In this document: positions 46,246 to 58,280 of the stretch, one piece after another | Layout of the letters: each line of letters starts with the position of its first letter | Position numbering within the stretch: position 1 is the first letter of the stretch | Assembly: GCA_026874595.1 (NCBI GenBank) | Contig: CM049313.1 | Span: forward strand, 33,166,008-33,230,007 | Length of the DNA stretch: 64,000 bases | Source of the DNA: Sipunculus nudus | Lineage: Eukaryota > Annelida > Sipuncula > Golfingiida > Sipunculidae | Direction of reading: 5' to 3' | Translations under genes and position numbers: made by a program | Notes under the pieces: generated by a model | Databases searched by the model: none | What the model saw: only the letters and a program-made list of their open reading frames with translations | Told to the model about the DNA's origin: nothing

Positions 46246-48659
46246 CTGTATATGGTAAGAAAATACATTACTTACATGACTTACACAAAAAGGACGGCAC
46301 GACCTCAGATCACCTATCTTGGAGATGTGCTGTGAAAGGTTGATTGAAAGAACAAGAGATGGTCATAGAAGCATAGAATGCTATTGTGATAAAAGAAAGA
46401 AGGCAACACATCCACTCAGCCTTTATCTAGCATGACAGTTAAACAGTATCTGCCACTCACTGATAGATCTTTTCACTCATTGCAGACATTATTGACAAAG
46501 CAAGGTACAGTATATCATCTCCAGAGACAAACAGAAGCAGAAAATATCTATAATCAAGGCACCAGAAAAACGATATTTGTCTTAGGTGAGTTTGACAAAG
46601 TGAGAATTTACTTTTTATATATTATTACATTTCAGTTGCACATTTAACCACAAACACAGATGATGTCTTCAATGCTGGTTTCCAAAGGCAGTCACTCAAT
46701 TACTTATTTCTATTTCTGAAGTCACATTCACAGAATCGACAGTCAGGACAAGCCTGTAGCATGATGAAGTAACATGTATGCCTGAGTAACACATGCCAAG
46801 ATGACAATACCACAAGGAGGGGGGGGGGGGGGGGGGCACCAGCTAAAGGTCAGTTGATAAATAGTCAGCAGAGCAGAAAAGAATATAAATTATGGTCCCT
46901 TTAAAAAATTCTCATTAATCAGCAATGATTACCATGCTGCAAAAAATCAGTTTTTCCCATCTGCTAGTTAAAGTCAAAGAAATTAAATTACACTTCATCA
47001 ACTGACCTTATCTGCCACAATAATTCAGTGTTTCTGCTGAATTAACTTTTCTGTGAGGGACATACTGGTCCATTTCCACATCATATGTCTTGAATTTTCT
47101 TTGTAAATCACCATCTCAACCAGTCAGAAATTCAATATGGCAACCAAGAAGCCATATTGTAAACTAAGCAAAGAGGGGACGTAATTGTAAGGGTTCCAAT
47201 CATATCCAGTTCACCGACTGTGATAACTATACATTTGAATAATAAGTGAGAATGTATATAGTGCGAAAAAAAGTTACAAGTGGCATCACTTGAACTCATA
47301 TAAAACTGTTACATTAATAATCTAAATAATAAATTCCAATGCAGCTGGGCAACTTATTTAAGATATGTCTCCCTATCCCCCTCACCCCCTGCACATATTC
47401 AATTTACAGTCAGATTTTACTATGTATTTAAATGCGAAATATGAAATTCACAAACAGCTGTTTAAAATTATCATGGTGGACTATTTTCAATCCCACCATA
47501 ACTTAAATAGGGATCATTAATTGTTAATATTCAGACCACATGCAGTGACTCAGCATGGCACAAATCTGTATGGAATGTATAATGCGTAACATGCCTTGTT
47601 CATTATTAGTATGTATAATAAAGAAAAATTTAAGTCTGCCAAGTTAAAAGCAGGGAACCAAATGTAAAGTAACAATTGTTGAAAATGAAGTTTGAAGTAG
47701 GGATCATGCGTTGATATAATTTGTACAACATGTGGGATGACTCAGCTAGGTGAGCCTACATGGACAGTAAAACACGTTGTGATAAACAGTTAATAATTAG
47801 TACATATATACACGAACCATTAATAATGGCAGTTATACAAGAAACATACCATTTCATCATGTACACATTGTCACTGTAAAGAACAGGATCACTCCTAAGT
47901 CCCCTGGCCCTGGAATCCATGCTGTGGGTCCAGTGCTGTGACCAGTTACCTAATCCTCATAACACTATAAACAGCACAAGTATCTGCTGAACCCAACCCT
48001 GCACAGTGGGTGGCATATTTTCTATGTTTAGACTCTTTCTGTTGCTATGGAAATCATGAAGAGGGGCCTTATGGGTTTTGGCCACTTATTTTGTTACAAT
48101 TGTGCTGGGCTAAAATGATACCCTCATCAACGTGATCCTGGAGTCAATTTTGTCAAACTTGCACTTTCCCCAAAATGGTTGTTCATATAAAAGATTCAGC
48201 CAGACAGAAAGACCAATATTAATTCTTCCCATTGTCAAAAAGAAATGTGTGGGTTTTCACGGAGTGCCTAGCCAGGCAGCCAAACACTGAAAACAGTAAA
48301 AGATTCCTTTTATGGTCTTGATGAGATATATTTTTTTATTGATCAATAAAGCGAGTTAAGCCAGATAACATATTGTCTCAGGCAGACTGGCCATCCAGTA
48401 TCAGATGATTATATAACCCAGAGCCCGTGAACTCAAATCAAATCACATACACCTGTTATGAATTAATCACAGTGAGCTGTCTTGAATTATCTGCTCCATT
48501 GTTTCGCTCTCCATGTTTGAATAAATAACAGCCATTTCTTTGACAGCCACTTATTTAATTCGTAAACAATGCAATAAAGAAAATGTGATTCAGCAACAGT
48601 TAAGTAAACTCTGTTACCAGGGAAAATGTCCATGTCTTATCCAATAAAGGTATAATTCA
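46246..48659. other. non-coding region with an 18-G tract
   Basis: No gene was recognised. A run of 18 G lies at 46819-46836. A possible G/C-richer patch at 47885-48080 has no convincing exon. Confidence 0.4.
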
Positions 48660-51600
48660 TATTTGTCCTCAGAACAAATACAATTCTTACCTGTTCTAGG
48701 AACAATTACAATTCTCACTTGTCCTAACTGTAACAACAATTACAGTTCTCATTTTTCCTAGGAACAACTAAAATTCTCACTTATCCTAACAACAATTACA
48801 ATTCTCATTTTTCCTAGGAACAACTAAAATTCTCACTTATCCAAACAAAAATTACAATTCTCACTTTTTTTCTGGGAACAATTAGACTTTCACTAACCTG
48901 GGAACAATTACAATTCTCACATTTCCTGTGAATAATAACAATTCTCACTTGTCCTGACTGTAACAACAATTACAATTCTTATTTTTCCTAGGAACAATTA
49001 AAATTCTCACTTATCCTACCTGTAACAACAATTACAATTCTCATTTTTCCTAGGAACAACTAAAATTCTCACTTATCCTAACAACAATTACAATTCTCAT
49101 TTTTCCTAGGAACAATTACAATTCTCACTTGTACTAACTGTAACAACAATTACAATTCTCATTTTTCCTAGGAACAACTAAAATTCTCACTTATCCTAAC
49201 AACAATTACAATTCTCATTTTTCCTAGGAACATTTCCTGTGAATAATAACAATTCTCACTTGTCCTAACTGTAACAACAATTACAATTCTCATTTTTCCT
49301 AGGAACATTTCCTGTGAATAATAACAATTCTCACTTGTCCTAACTGTAACAACAATTACAATTCTCATTTTTCCTAGGAACAATTAAAATTCTCACTTAT
49401 CCTAACTGTAACAACAATTACAATTCTCATTTTCCCTAGAAAACACTAAAAATCTCACTTATCCTAACAACAATTACAATTCTAATTTTTCCTATGAAAC
49501 ACTAAAATTCTCACTGATCCTAACTGTAACAACAATTACAATACTCATTTTTCCTAGGAAACACTAAAATTCTCACTTATCCTAACAACAATTACAATTC
49601 TCATTTTTCCTAGAAAACACTAAAATTCTCACTTATCCAAACTGTAACAACAATTACAATTCTCATTTTTCCTAGGAAACACTAAAATTCTCACTTATCC
49701 TAACAACAATTACAATTCTCATTTTTCCTAGGAAACACTCAAATTCTCACTTATCCTAACTGTAACAACAATTACAATTCTCACTTTTTTTCGGGCAATT
49801 ACAACTTTCACTTACCTGGGAACAATTACAATTCTCACATTTCCTGTGAATAATAACAATTCTCACTTATCCTAACTGTAACAACAATTACAATTCTCAT
49901 TTTTCCTAGGAACAATTAAAATTCTCACTTATCCTAACTGTAACAACAATTACAAATCTCACTTTTTTTCTGGGAACAATTACAACTTTCACTTACCTGG
50001 GAACAATTAAAATTCTCACATTTCCTGTGAATAATAACAATTCTCACTTGTCCTAACTGTAACAACAATTACAATTCTCATTTTTCCTAGGAACAATTAA
50101 AATTCTCACTTGTCCTAACTGTAACAGCAATTACAATTCTCATTTTTCCTAGGAAACACTAAAATTCTCACTTATCCTAACTGTAACAACAATTACAATT
50201 CTCATTTTTCCTAGGAACAATTAAAATTCTCATTTATCCTAACTGTAACAACAAATACAATTCTCACTTTTTTCTGGGAACAATTACAACTTTCACTAAC
50301 CGGGAAACAATTACAATTTTCACATTTCCTGTGAATAATAACAATTCTCACTTGTCCTAACTGTAACAACAATTACAATTCTTATTTTTCCTAGGAACAA
50401 TTAAAATTCTCACTTATCCTAACTGTAACAACAATTACAATTCTCACTTTTTTTCTGGGAACAATTACAACTTTCACTAACCTGGGAACAATTACAATTC
50501 TCACATTTCCTGTGAATAATAACAATTCTCACTTGTCCTAACTGTAACAACAATTACAATTCTCACTTTTTTCCTGGGAACAATTACAACTTTCACTAAC
50601 CTGGGAACAATTACAATTCTCACATTTCCTGTGAATAATAATAATTCTCACTTGTCCTAACTTTAACAACAATTACAATTCTCATTTTTCCTAGGAACAT
50701 TTCCTGTGAATAATAACAATTCTCACTTGTCCTAACTGTAACAACAATTACAATTCTCATTTTTCCTAGGAACAATTAAAATTCTCACTTATCCTAACTG
50801 TAACAACAATTACAATTCTCATTTTTCCTAGAAAACACTAAAAATCTCACTTATCCTAACAACAATTACAATTCTAATTTTTCCTATGAAACACTAAAAT
50901 TCTCACTGATCCTAACTGTAACAACAATTACAATACTCATTTTTCCTAGGAAACACTAAAATTCTCACTTATCCTAACAACAATTACAATTCTCATTTTT
51001 CCTAGAAAACACTAAAATTCTCACTTATCCTAACTGTAACAACAATTACAATTCTCATTTTTCCTAGGAAACACTAAAATTCTCACTTATCCTAACAACA
51101 ATTACAATTCTCATTTTTCCTAGGAAACACTCAAATTCTCACTTATCCTAACTGTAACAACAATTACAATTCTCACTTTTTTTCGGGCAATTACAACTTT
51201 CACTTACCTGGGAACAATTACAATTCTCACATTTCCTGTGAAAAATAACAATTCTCACTTATCCTAACTGTAACAACAATTACAATTCTCATTTTTCCTA
51301 GGAACAATTAAAATTCTCACTTATCCTAACTGTAACAACAATTACAATTCTCACTTTTTTTCTGGGAACAATTACAACTTTCACTAACCTGGGAACAATT
51401 AAAATTCTCACATTTCCTGTGAATAATAACAATTCTCACTTGTCCTAACTGTAACAACAATTACAATTCTCATTTTTCCTAGGAACAATTAAAATTCTCA
51501 CTTGTCCTAACTGTAACAACAATTACAATTCTCATTTTTCCTAGGAAACACTAAAATTCTCACTTATCCTAACTGTAACAACAATTACAATTCTCATTTT

Positions 51601-54330
51601 TCCTAGGAACAATTAAAATTCTCATTTATCCTAACTGTAACAACAAATACAATTCTCACTTTTTTCTGGGAACAATTACAACTTTCACTAACCGGGAAAC
51701 AATTACAATTTTCACATTTCCTGTGAATAATAACAATTCTCACTTGTCCTAACTGTAACAACAATTACAATTCTTATTTTTCCTAGGAACAATTAAAATT
51801 CTCACTTATCCTAACTGTAACAACAATTACAATTCTCACTTTTTTTCTGGGAACAATTACAACTTTCACTAACCTGGGAACAATTACAATTCTCACATTT
51901 CCTGTGAATAATAACAATTCTCACTTGTCCTAACTGTAACAACAATTACAATTCTTATTTTTCCTAGGAACAACTAAAATTCTCACTTATCCTAACTGTA
52001 ACAACCATTACAATTCTCACTTTTTTCCTGGGAACAATTACAACTTTCACTAACCTGGGAACAATTACAATTCTCACATTTCCTGTGAATAATAACAATT
52101 CTCACTTGTCCTAACTGTAACAACAATTACAATTCTCATTTTTCCTAGGAACAATTAAAATTCTCACTTATCCTTATTGTAACAACAATTACAATTCTCA
52201 CTTTTTTCCTAGGAAACACTAAAATTCTCACTTATCCTAACTGTAACAACAATTACAATTCTCACTTTTTTTCGGGCAATTACAACTTTCACTTACCTGG
52301 GAACAATTACAATTCTCACATTTCCTGTGAATAATAACAATTCTCACTTATCCTAACTGAAACAACAATTACAATTCTCATTTTTCCTAGGAACAATTAA
52401 AATTCTCACTTATCCTAACTGTAACAACAATTACAATTCTCACTTTTTTTCTGGGAACAATTACAACTTTCACTAACCTGGGAACAATTAAAATTCTCAC
52501 ATTTCCTGTGAATAATAACAATTCTCACTTGTCCTAACTGTAACAACAATTACAATTCTCATTTTTCCTAGGAACAATTAAAATTCTCACTTGTCCTAAC
52601 TGTAACAACAATTACAATTCTCATTTTCCCTAGGAAACAGTAAAATTCTCACTTATCCTAACTGTAACAACAATTACAATTCTCATTTTTCCTAGGAACA
52701 ATTAAAATTCTCATTTATCCTAACTGTCACAACAAATACAATTCTCACTTTTTTCTGGGAACAATTACAACTTTCACTAACCGGGAAACAATTACAATTT
52801 TCACATTTCCTGTGAATAATAACAATTCTCACTTGTCCTAACTGTAACAACAATTACAATTCTTATTTTTCCTAGGAACAATTAAAATTCTCACTTATCC
52901 TAACTGTAACAACAATTACAATTCTCACTTTTTTTCTGGGAACAATTACAACTTTCACTAACCTGGGAACAATTACAATTCTCACATTTCCTGTGAATAA
53001 TAACATTTCTCACTTGTCCTAACTGTAACAACAATTACAATTCTTATTTTTCCTAGGAACAACTAAAATTCTCACTTATCCTAACTGTAACAACCATTAC
53101 AATTCTCACTTTTTTCCTGGGAACAATTACAACTTTCACTAACCTGGGAACAATTACAATTCTCACATTTCCTGTGAATAATAACAATTCTCACTTGTCC
53201 TAACTGTAACAACAATTACAATTCTCATTTTTCCTAGGAACAATTAAAATTCTCACTTATCCTTACTGTAACAACAATTACAATTCTCACTTTTTTCCTA
53301 GGAAACACTAAAATTCTCACTTATCCTAACTGTAACAACAATTACAATTCTCACTTTTTTCCTGGGAACAATTACAACTTTCACTAACTTGGGAACAATT
53401 ACAATTCTCACATTTCCTGTGAATAATAATAATTCTCACTTGTCCTAACTGTAACAACAATTACAATTCTCATTTTTCCTAGGAACAATTAAAATTCTCA
53501 CTTATTCTTACTGTAACAACAATTACAATTCTCACTTTTTCCTAGGAAACACTAAAATTCTCATTTATCCTAACAACAATTACAATTCTTACTTTTTTCT
53601 GGTGGCAATTACAATTTTCACTTTTCCTAGGAACAATTACAATTCTCATATTTTCTGGGAACAATAACAATTCTCACTTGTCCTAACAAAAATTACAATT
53701 CTCACTTTTGCTAACAACAATTAAAATTCTGATTTGTCCTAGGGACAATTATAATTCTCACTTGTCCAAGGAATAAATGCAATTTTCTTCATCCTGGGAA
53801 CAATCAAAATTCTCATTTGTCCTAACAAAAATTAGAAATCTCACTTCTACTGGAAACAATTTCAATTCCACCTATCTTAACAGCAATAACAATTCTTGCC
53901 TTTCCGAGGTTCCTAGCAACAATTACAATTATCACTTTTGCAGGGAACATTTACAATTATCACTTGCTCTGGGTATTTTTGTAATACTCATTTATCCTGG
54001 GAGACTGGGAACAATTAAAATTCTCACTCCTTCTTCAGACAATTATAATTCTCACTTATCCTGTGAATAAATTAGTGATTTTCATGTCTCCTGGGGATAA
54101 TTACTATTCTAACTTGTCTTCATAAAATCTGAACTTCTCACACCTGGAACAATTAAAAATAATTCTCAATAACCTTTATTACAATTCTCATTTGACCAAG
54201 GAACCATAATAAATCTCTTTGTCTTTGGAACAATTGTAATTCCTATATGTTCTGTAAAAAATTATATAATTGTCATTTGTCTGTGAAAATAATAATTCTC
54301 ATTAGTCCTGGAAAAAATTCTAATTCTAAC
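48660..54330. repeat. 28-31-bp minisatellite array with higher-order repeats
   Basis: About 5.5 kb built from a unit close to 'aacaattacaattctcactt' followed by 'ntcctaactgt' or 'tttcctagg'. Variant units occur in a fixed order (for example the 'cctgtgaataataacaattc' unit), giving higher-order repeats. Markers at 49845, 50023, 50325 and 50507 recur about 1,393 bp later (51236, 51418, 51720, 51903). Those at 51236, 51418, 51720, 51903 and 52082 recur about 1,089 bp later. Both edges, especially after 53600, are strongly decayed while the centre is homogeneous, the usual pattern of unequal crossing over. The open frame at 49168-49383 is a repeat artefact. Confidence 0.97.
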
Positions 54331-56273
54331 TTGTCAATGGCACAATTTCAGTTCTAGCGTTTTCCAGGGAATGGTGGAAATTCCCATTTATTGAATGCAG
54401 ACAGGAATTATGATTTTAATGTTATCTCAGGAAGAACAACAATTCTCATTTGGACCTGGTGCTTCAGTTTCATTTTATGTTTTTGTTTGTATTCATAATC
54501 CAACAACTTGATAAAGTTTATTTTTCAACCCCCTCCTCTGAAATCCTGGGTCCGACCCTGTCTGTATCTGACTTGAGTACTATCATTTTGACCTTACAAT
54601 CTGGGAGACTCACGTTAAACTGCAATTTTTATTCAGAACAACCCTTAAACATTTTGTGAGATGAGGCTATTGAGCCAACATGCTAAGCTTGAAAAGATCC
54701 ACACAGGTTGTACTGAGTAACTTAAATAAAAAGAGCATATTGTGACAATGTTCAGGAACATGGCACCTGTAAGATAACACCTGGCTGTAAAACTGTGTTA
54801 ATTAAAAGATATAAAATAATATCAGAACCCAGATATGCCAGTCTAGTAATATATATATGACATGGTACCCAACCAGGTGCCTTGTCAATATCTAAAACAT
54901 TCATTAATATATGCAAATTGTGAGTCATATTATAGGTATGGTTAAGTTCTCTGTGTGTCATGCAGAGGTGGCTGTTGTGTCAGCAGATTAAAAATCCTTA
55001 ACAACAGTCTCCAGACTTAATAAAAACAAAAATATTGACATGTTGAATATATTTTGTATGGATATTTTACTTTTATGTCAAATGAAAGATTTCTCTCTCT
55101 CTCTCACTGCTGATAAACTGGAAAAGTCGAAAAATTAAACTGTTTACACAACCAAAGAAAGAGGGCATATCTAAACCAATGACAAGAAAAAAATATCTTA
55201 TCAGGCCACACAAAAAAACTGACTGTTCAACAGATTCACCACTCCCAATTTTCAATACATATATTTTTTACAAATGAAGACTAGGTCCTTGGTTATTTGC
55301 TATTTTGCGATTTTGTGCATTAAGGTAATGTGTGGTTGACCTTTACACTCTGAATCAATGCTTCCTTGACTTTCCCTGCCATATAGTGCCAGATGTGGCA
55401 ACTAGATGTCAGCACTACTGCACTAATGAAAGACACACAAACAGACAACTTCACATTTACAGACTGTACTCAAATATTAAAATTTATAAATGCCTGAGAT
55501 TTTCAGGCATTTTATAAATTCACTGAAAAATCAGCCAGTGTATTTGACATATTGACTGAATGGATAAGAAAAAATCTTTAGGTTCACATATCTCATTATT
55601 AAGAAACAAACTTTTGAGTAAAACAGGAAATAATTTGTCAGTAACATCACCCGGACCTGACACTAGCATCCTGTCTTCAATTAGTGAATTAAATCTGTGG
55701 AATAGGATAGTCTTGTGGCCCATAAGTCAAGTTAATGCTGGATACAAGTTGTTGACATGCAGATTCTTTACAGGCAGGTTTATTCAGTGCATGAAGAACA
55801 AGGTCAACAGTTAATACATTTGGTCCTGTTTTTACCGTGTCCAAAAAAGTAGCACACAATAGATACAATTAAGAATGTGCTTGATCATAGGTTTCAAACA
55901 TGGCTACAGCTCACTCTCCATGCTACGCTGCTCAGAAACGCTATACTTATTGTACACATTACCCATAAGCATTCAGTCATCTTCAGTTAATTGCATGCCT
56001 GAGTGCCCCTACACTGTACTGCTGGTACCAGTCCCCTGGCACGCATCTTATCATGATTTCAAGAAGCTTAGTCTGACATCAGAGGCAGCTTTACCACTCC
56101 AATGATAAAGATGGACATAGGAGTGGCAATAGATGATGTCCAAGAATTGAACTGAAAATTTCCTGAAGCAGCAGATCTGCTATTCATTATCTTACACTCA
56201 TTTACTAATATCAGATTTATTACTCTCAAAATTATTCATCTTTTAAGTAAAAGGTATTAGTTTAATTTATTAT
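54331..56273. other. non-coding region
   Basis: No gene was recognised. Overlapping open frames on both strands at 55520-55814 have no domain signature. A CT run at 55092-55105 is the only simple repeat. Confidence 0.4.
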
Positions 56274-56480
56274 TACCTCCATCAAGGAGGTTATGTTTTC
56301 CCAATGTCTATCTGTTTGTTTGCCTGTAAGCATGATAGTGTAAAAATGACTAAACAGATTTCCATGAAACTTTGTGAAGGAGTAGAATATGAGCCAGGAA
56401 GAACACCATTAAATCTTGGATTATTTTGTCTTTTTGAAGATTACACTGTACATGTGCCACATATGTTTACAATAGTACTT
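56274..56480. repeat. fragment of a 'ttacctcc-atcaaggaggttatg' dispersed repeat
   Basis: It opens 'attacctccatcaaggaggt', a short palindrome (acctcc...ggaggt). It is followed by 'tatgttttcccaatgtctat', a TGTTTGTT-rich stretch and 'catgaaactttgtgaagga'. This layout is familiar from repeats in many invertebrate genomes (recollection, not a database result). A shorter relative lies near 43634. Confidence 0.5.
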
Positions 56481-56754
56481 CAGGGTTTTGTAAAAAATTA
56501 TTAAACAAAACTTGAAGCTCCTTCTAACTTTGATGGATCATGCTTATTAAAGTATGATTTAAGTTTCAGTAGTGCTCTCCAGGTGGGAACTGTGTCTAAG
56601 ACTCTATCAATCTATAAACGGACATGGGATAACTGAAAACTAAAGGAGGACAAGTAGTTTGTTACATCCACTAGCCCTGAGCTTTGTATTTTCAAGACTT
56701 TATTGAGCCCTGTGTTTTTGGTCACTCACCCAGTTTGTTGGATGAAATTTTTTG

Positions 56755-56939
56755 GTGGACAATTAGTGTAATTGGATGTTAATTTTGAAGGCAGGGCACC
56801 AGTCTGCGGCACGTGACGGGCGGTCACACGTGACCGCCAGTCATGTGACTTAGTTGTGCTGGGTTGGGATATTTTCCTGGATGGGGCATTCTGCAAATCT
56901 CAGCCCAGGCGGGCAGATAGAATCTACAACTGGCAACCC
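56755..56939 (+). repeat. Ngaro split repeat A1
   Basis: Matches A2 (60879-61066) almost base for base from 'gtggacaattagtgtaattg' to 'ctggcaaccc'. A2 has one 3-bp insertion (extra CAA). Substitutions cluster in the central hairpin. It forms the left end of the element. Confidence 0.93.
56810..56847. repeat. hairpin in A1
   Basis: Nested inverted repeat: outer arms CACGTGAC and GTCATGTG (one mismatch), inner arms GGCGGTCAC and GTGACCGCC (perfect), loop AC. The equivalent in A2 is at 60934-60971. It may be a recombinase site or an RNA structure; neither is shown. Confidence 0.7.
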
Positions 56940-58280
56940 AGAAAACTGTCTAAGATAGCAACTCAAGAGAAAGGAGATTCATCCAACGCACCCCCATTAT
57001 CGCCCGCCGAACGAATTAAAGCCTGGGCTGAGGATCACATGATAGATGCGGCTTCAGTGGATCTACTTGCCAAACATGGATTCACATCTATCCAAGCCCT
57101 ACAGTTACTGGAGGCAGAAGATCTTCCTCAGAAATTGCCAAGAGGGCAACAGAAGTTAATTCTGAAGGCAGTCGGCTCGCTCCAAACACATTCACAGCGA
57201 ACTGTACCACATGTTCCAGCCATGCCACAAGCGGCCCTTCAGTCGCCCATTATGCAAGCGGCCCAAGATCAACAACACAATATGGCCGCCACGCAGGTAG
57301 AAATCCCAAGTATCTCCACGCCGGGTACACCTCTAAACAATACATCAAATACCGGGAGGATAGCAGCAGGGGAGGATCCATACACAGCCGAAATTCTGGG
57401 ATTGTACCAACAGTCGCAACAAGGAACCCAGAGAGAGGGACCATCATCCGCCATACCTGAAGCCGCCGCCATTGTGGGTCAACAACGTGATGACTGTCCC
57501 CAGGGCCAAGAGATGCTCCTCCAGGCATTAACGCACATGGGACTCATATCTGCGGATAGCCATGCGGATTTATCCAGAAACAGAACGGCCACAAGAAGAT
57601 TAGATAATCATCCCGCTGTCAACGACGTCTCGTGTATCGGCCCACAGATCCACTTGAACTCTTTGTCTCAAGGTAGGTCCCCTAAGTTTCTAGACATAAC
57701 CGATTTTGTTGACTACGCGGGGGCCACCCAAGAAACGGTGGTTTTGCTTCAAATGATCACAGGGGACAACCCCAACTTTTGCTTAGGGCGGGAACTAGAA
57801 AACCGAAAATTGATACAATCACACTTGGACAATGGTCTCTTGCTAATCTGGCTATCATGAAAGCCTTGTTGGCGGATGAGTCTTTAAATGGACAACAGGG
57901 TATGACAGATTATCTTTCACACACTTCACGTGTATACCCTCTTGAAACTGCATGAGCAGACCTCAGTGTGTCTTTGGGACCACGAATATCGCAGACTTCA
58001 ATCTATTCTCAACTTTAGATGGGGTACAGCAGTGGCCCACCTTCAGGCTGCATGGCTCCGCCCCAAACAACTTGCTTACCTCCCAACCAGACCCCCACGT
58101 CAACAAAATCAGTTTCGTCCTAGGGGACCCCTGAGCACAAACAATGTTGAAATATGTAGAGCATACAACTCCAGAGCAGGATGCAAGTATAGGAATTGTA
58201 AATTTGCCCATACATGTGCTCACAATGATTGTGCCCAACCGCACCCAGTCTGGAAGCATGGTGTAGAGAATTCTGAATAG
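56856..58280 (+). pseudogene. Ngaro ORF1, Gag-like protein with CCCH-type motif, frameshifted
   Basis: A continuous frame runs from inside A1 to 57860. No ATG is obvious at the 5' end (the first codons follow a GTG at 56856), so the true start is uncertain. The N-terminal part has a SAM-like helical stretch (AERIKAWAEDHMIDAASVD and following residues) and then a Gln/Pro/Thr-rich linker. Near 57832 the frame shifts by one, and near 57929 it shifts back, so the protein resumes in its original frame. The end carries C-x8-C-x4-C-x3-H followed by another C/H pair, the metal-binding knuckle typical of Gag in DIRS-order elements. The frame stops at TAG 58278-58280 and is in the same phase as the following RT frame. 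Confidence 0.85.

Noticed and set aside
47360-47400. Homer first exon with an ATG followed by GTGAGG
   Set aside because: A minus-strand ATG about 11 bases before a donor-like GTGAGG gives the right phase, but the sequence lies in a C-rich low-complexity tract and has no other support.
55520-55814. Overlapping open frames on both strands
   Set aside because: They overlap each other on opposite strands, have no recognised domain and lack splice or codon evidence.
57250-57528. Minus-strand frames opposite ORF1 (also 57963-58259 and 59464-59697)
   Set aside because: They are antisense shadows of the retroelement ORFs.
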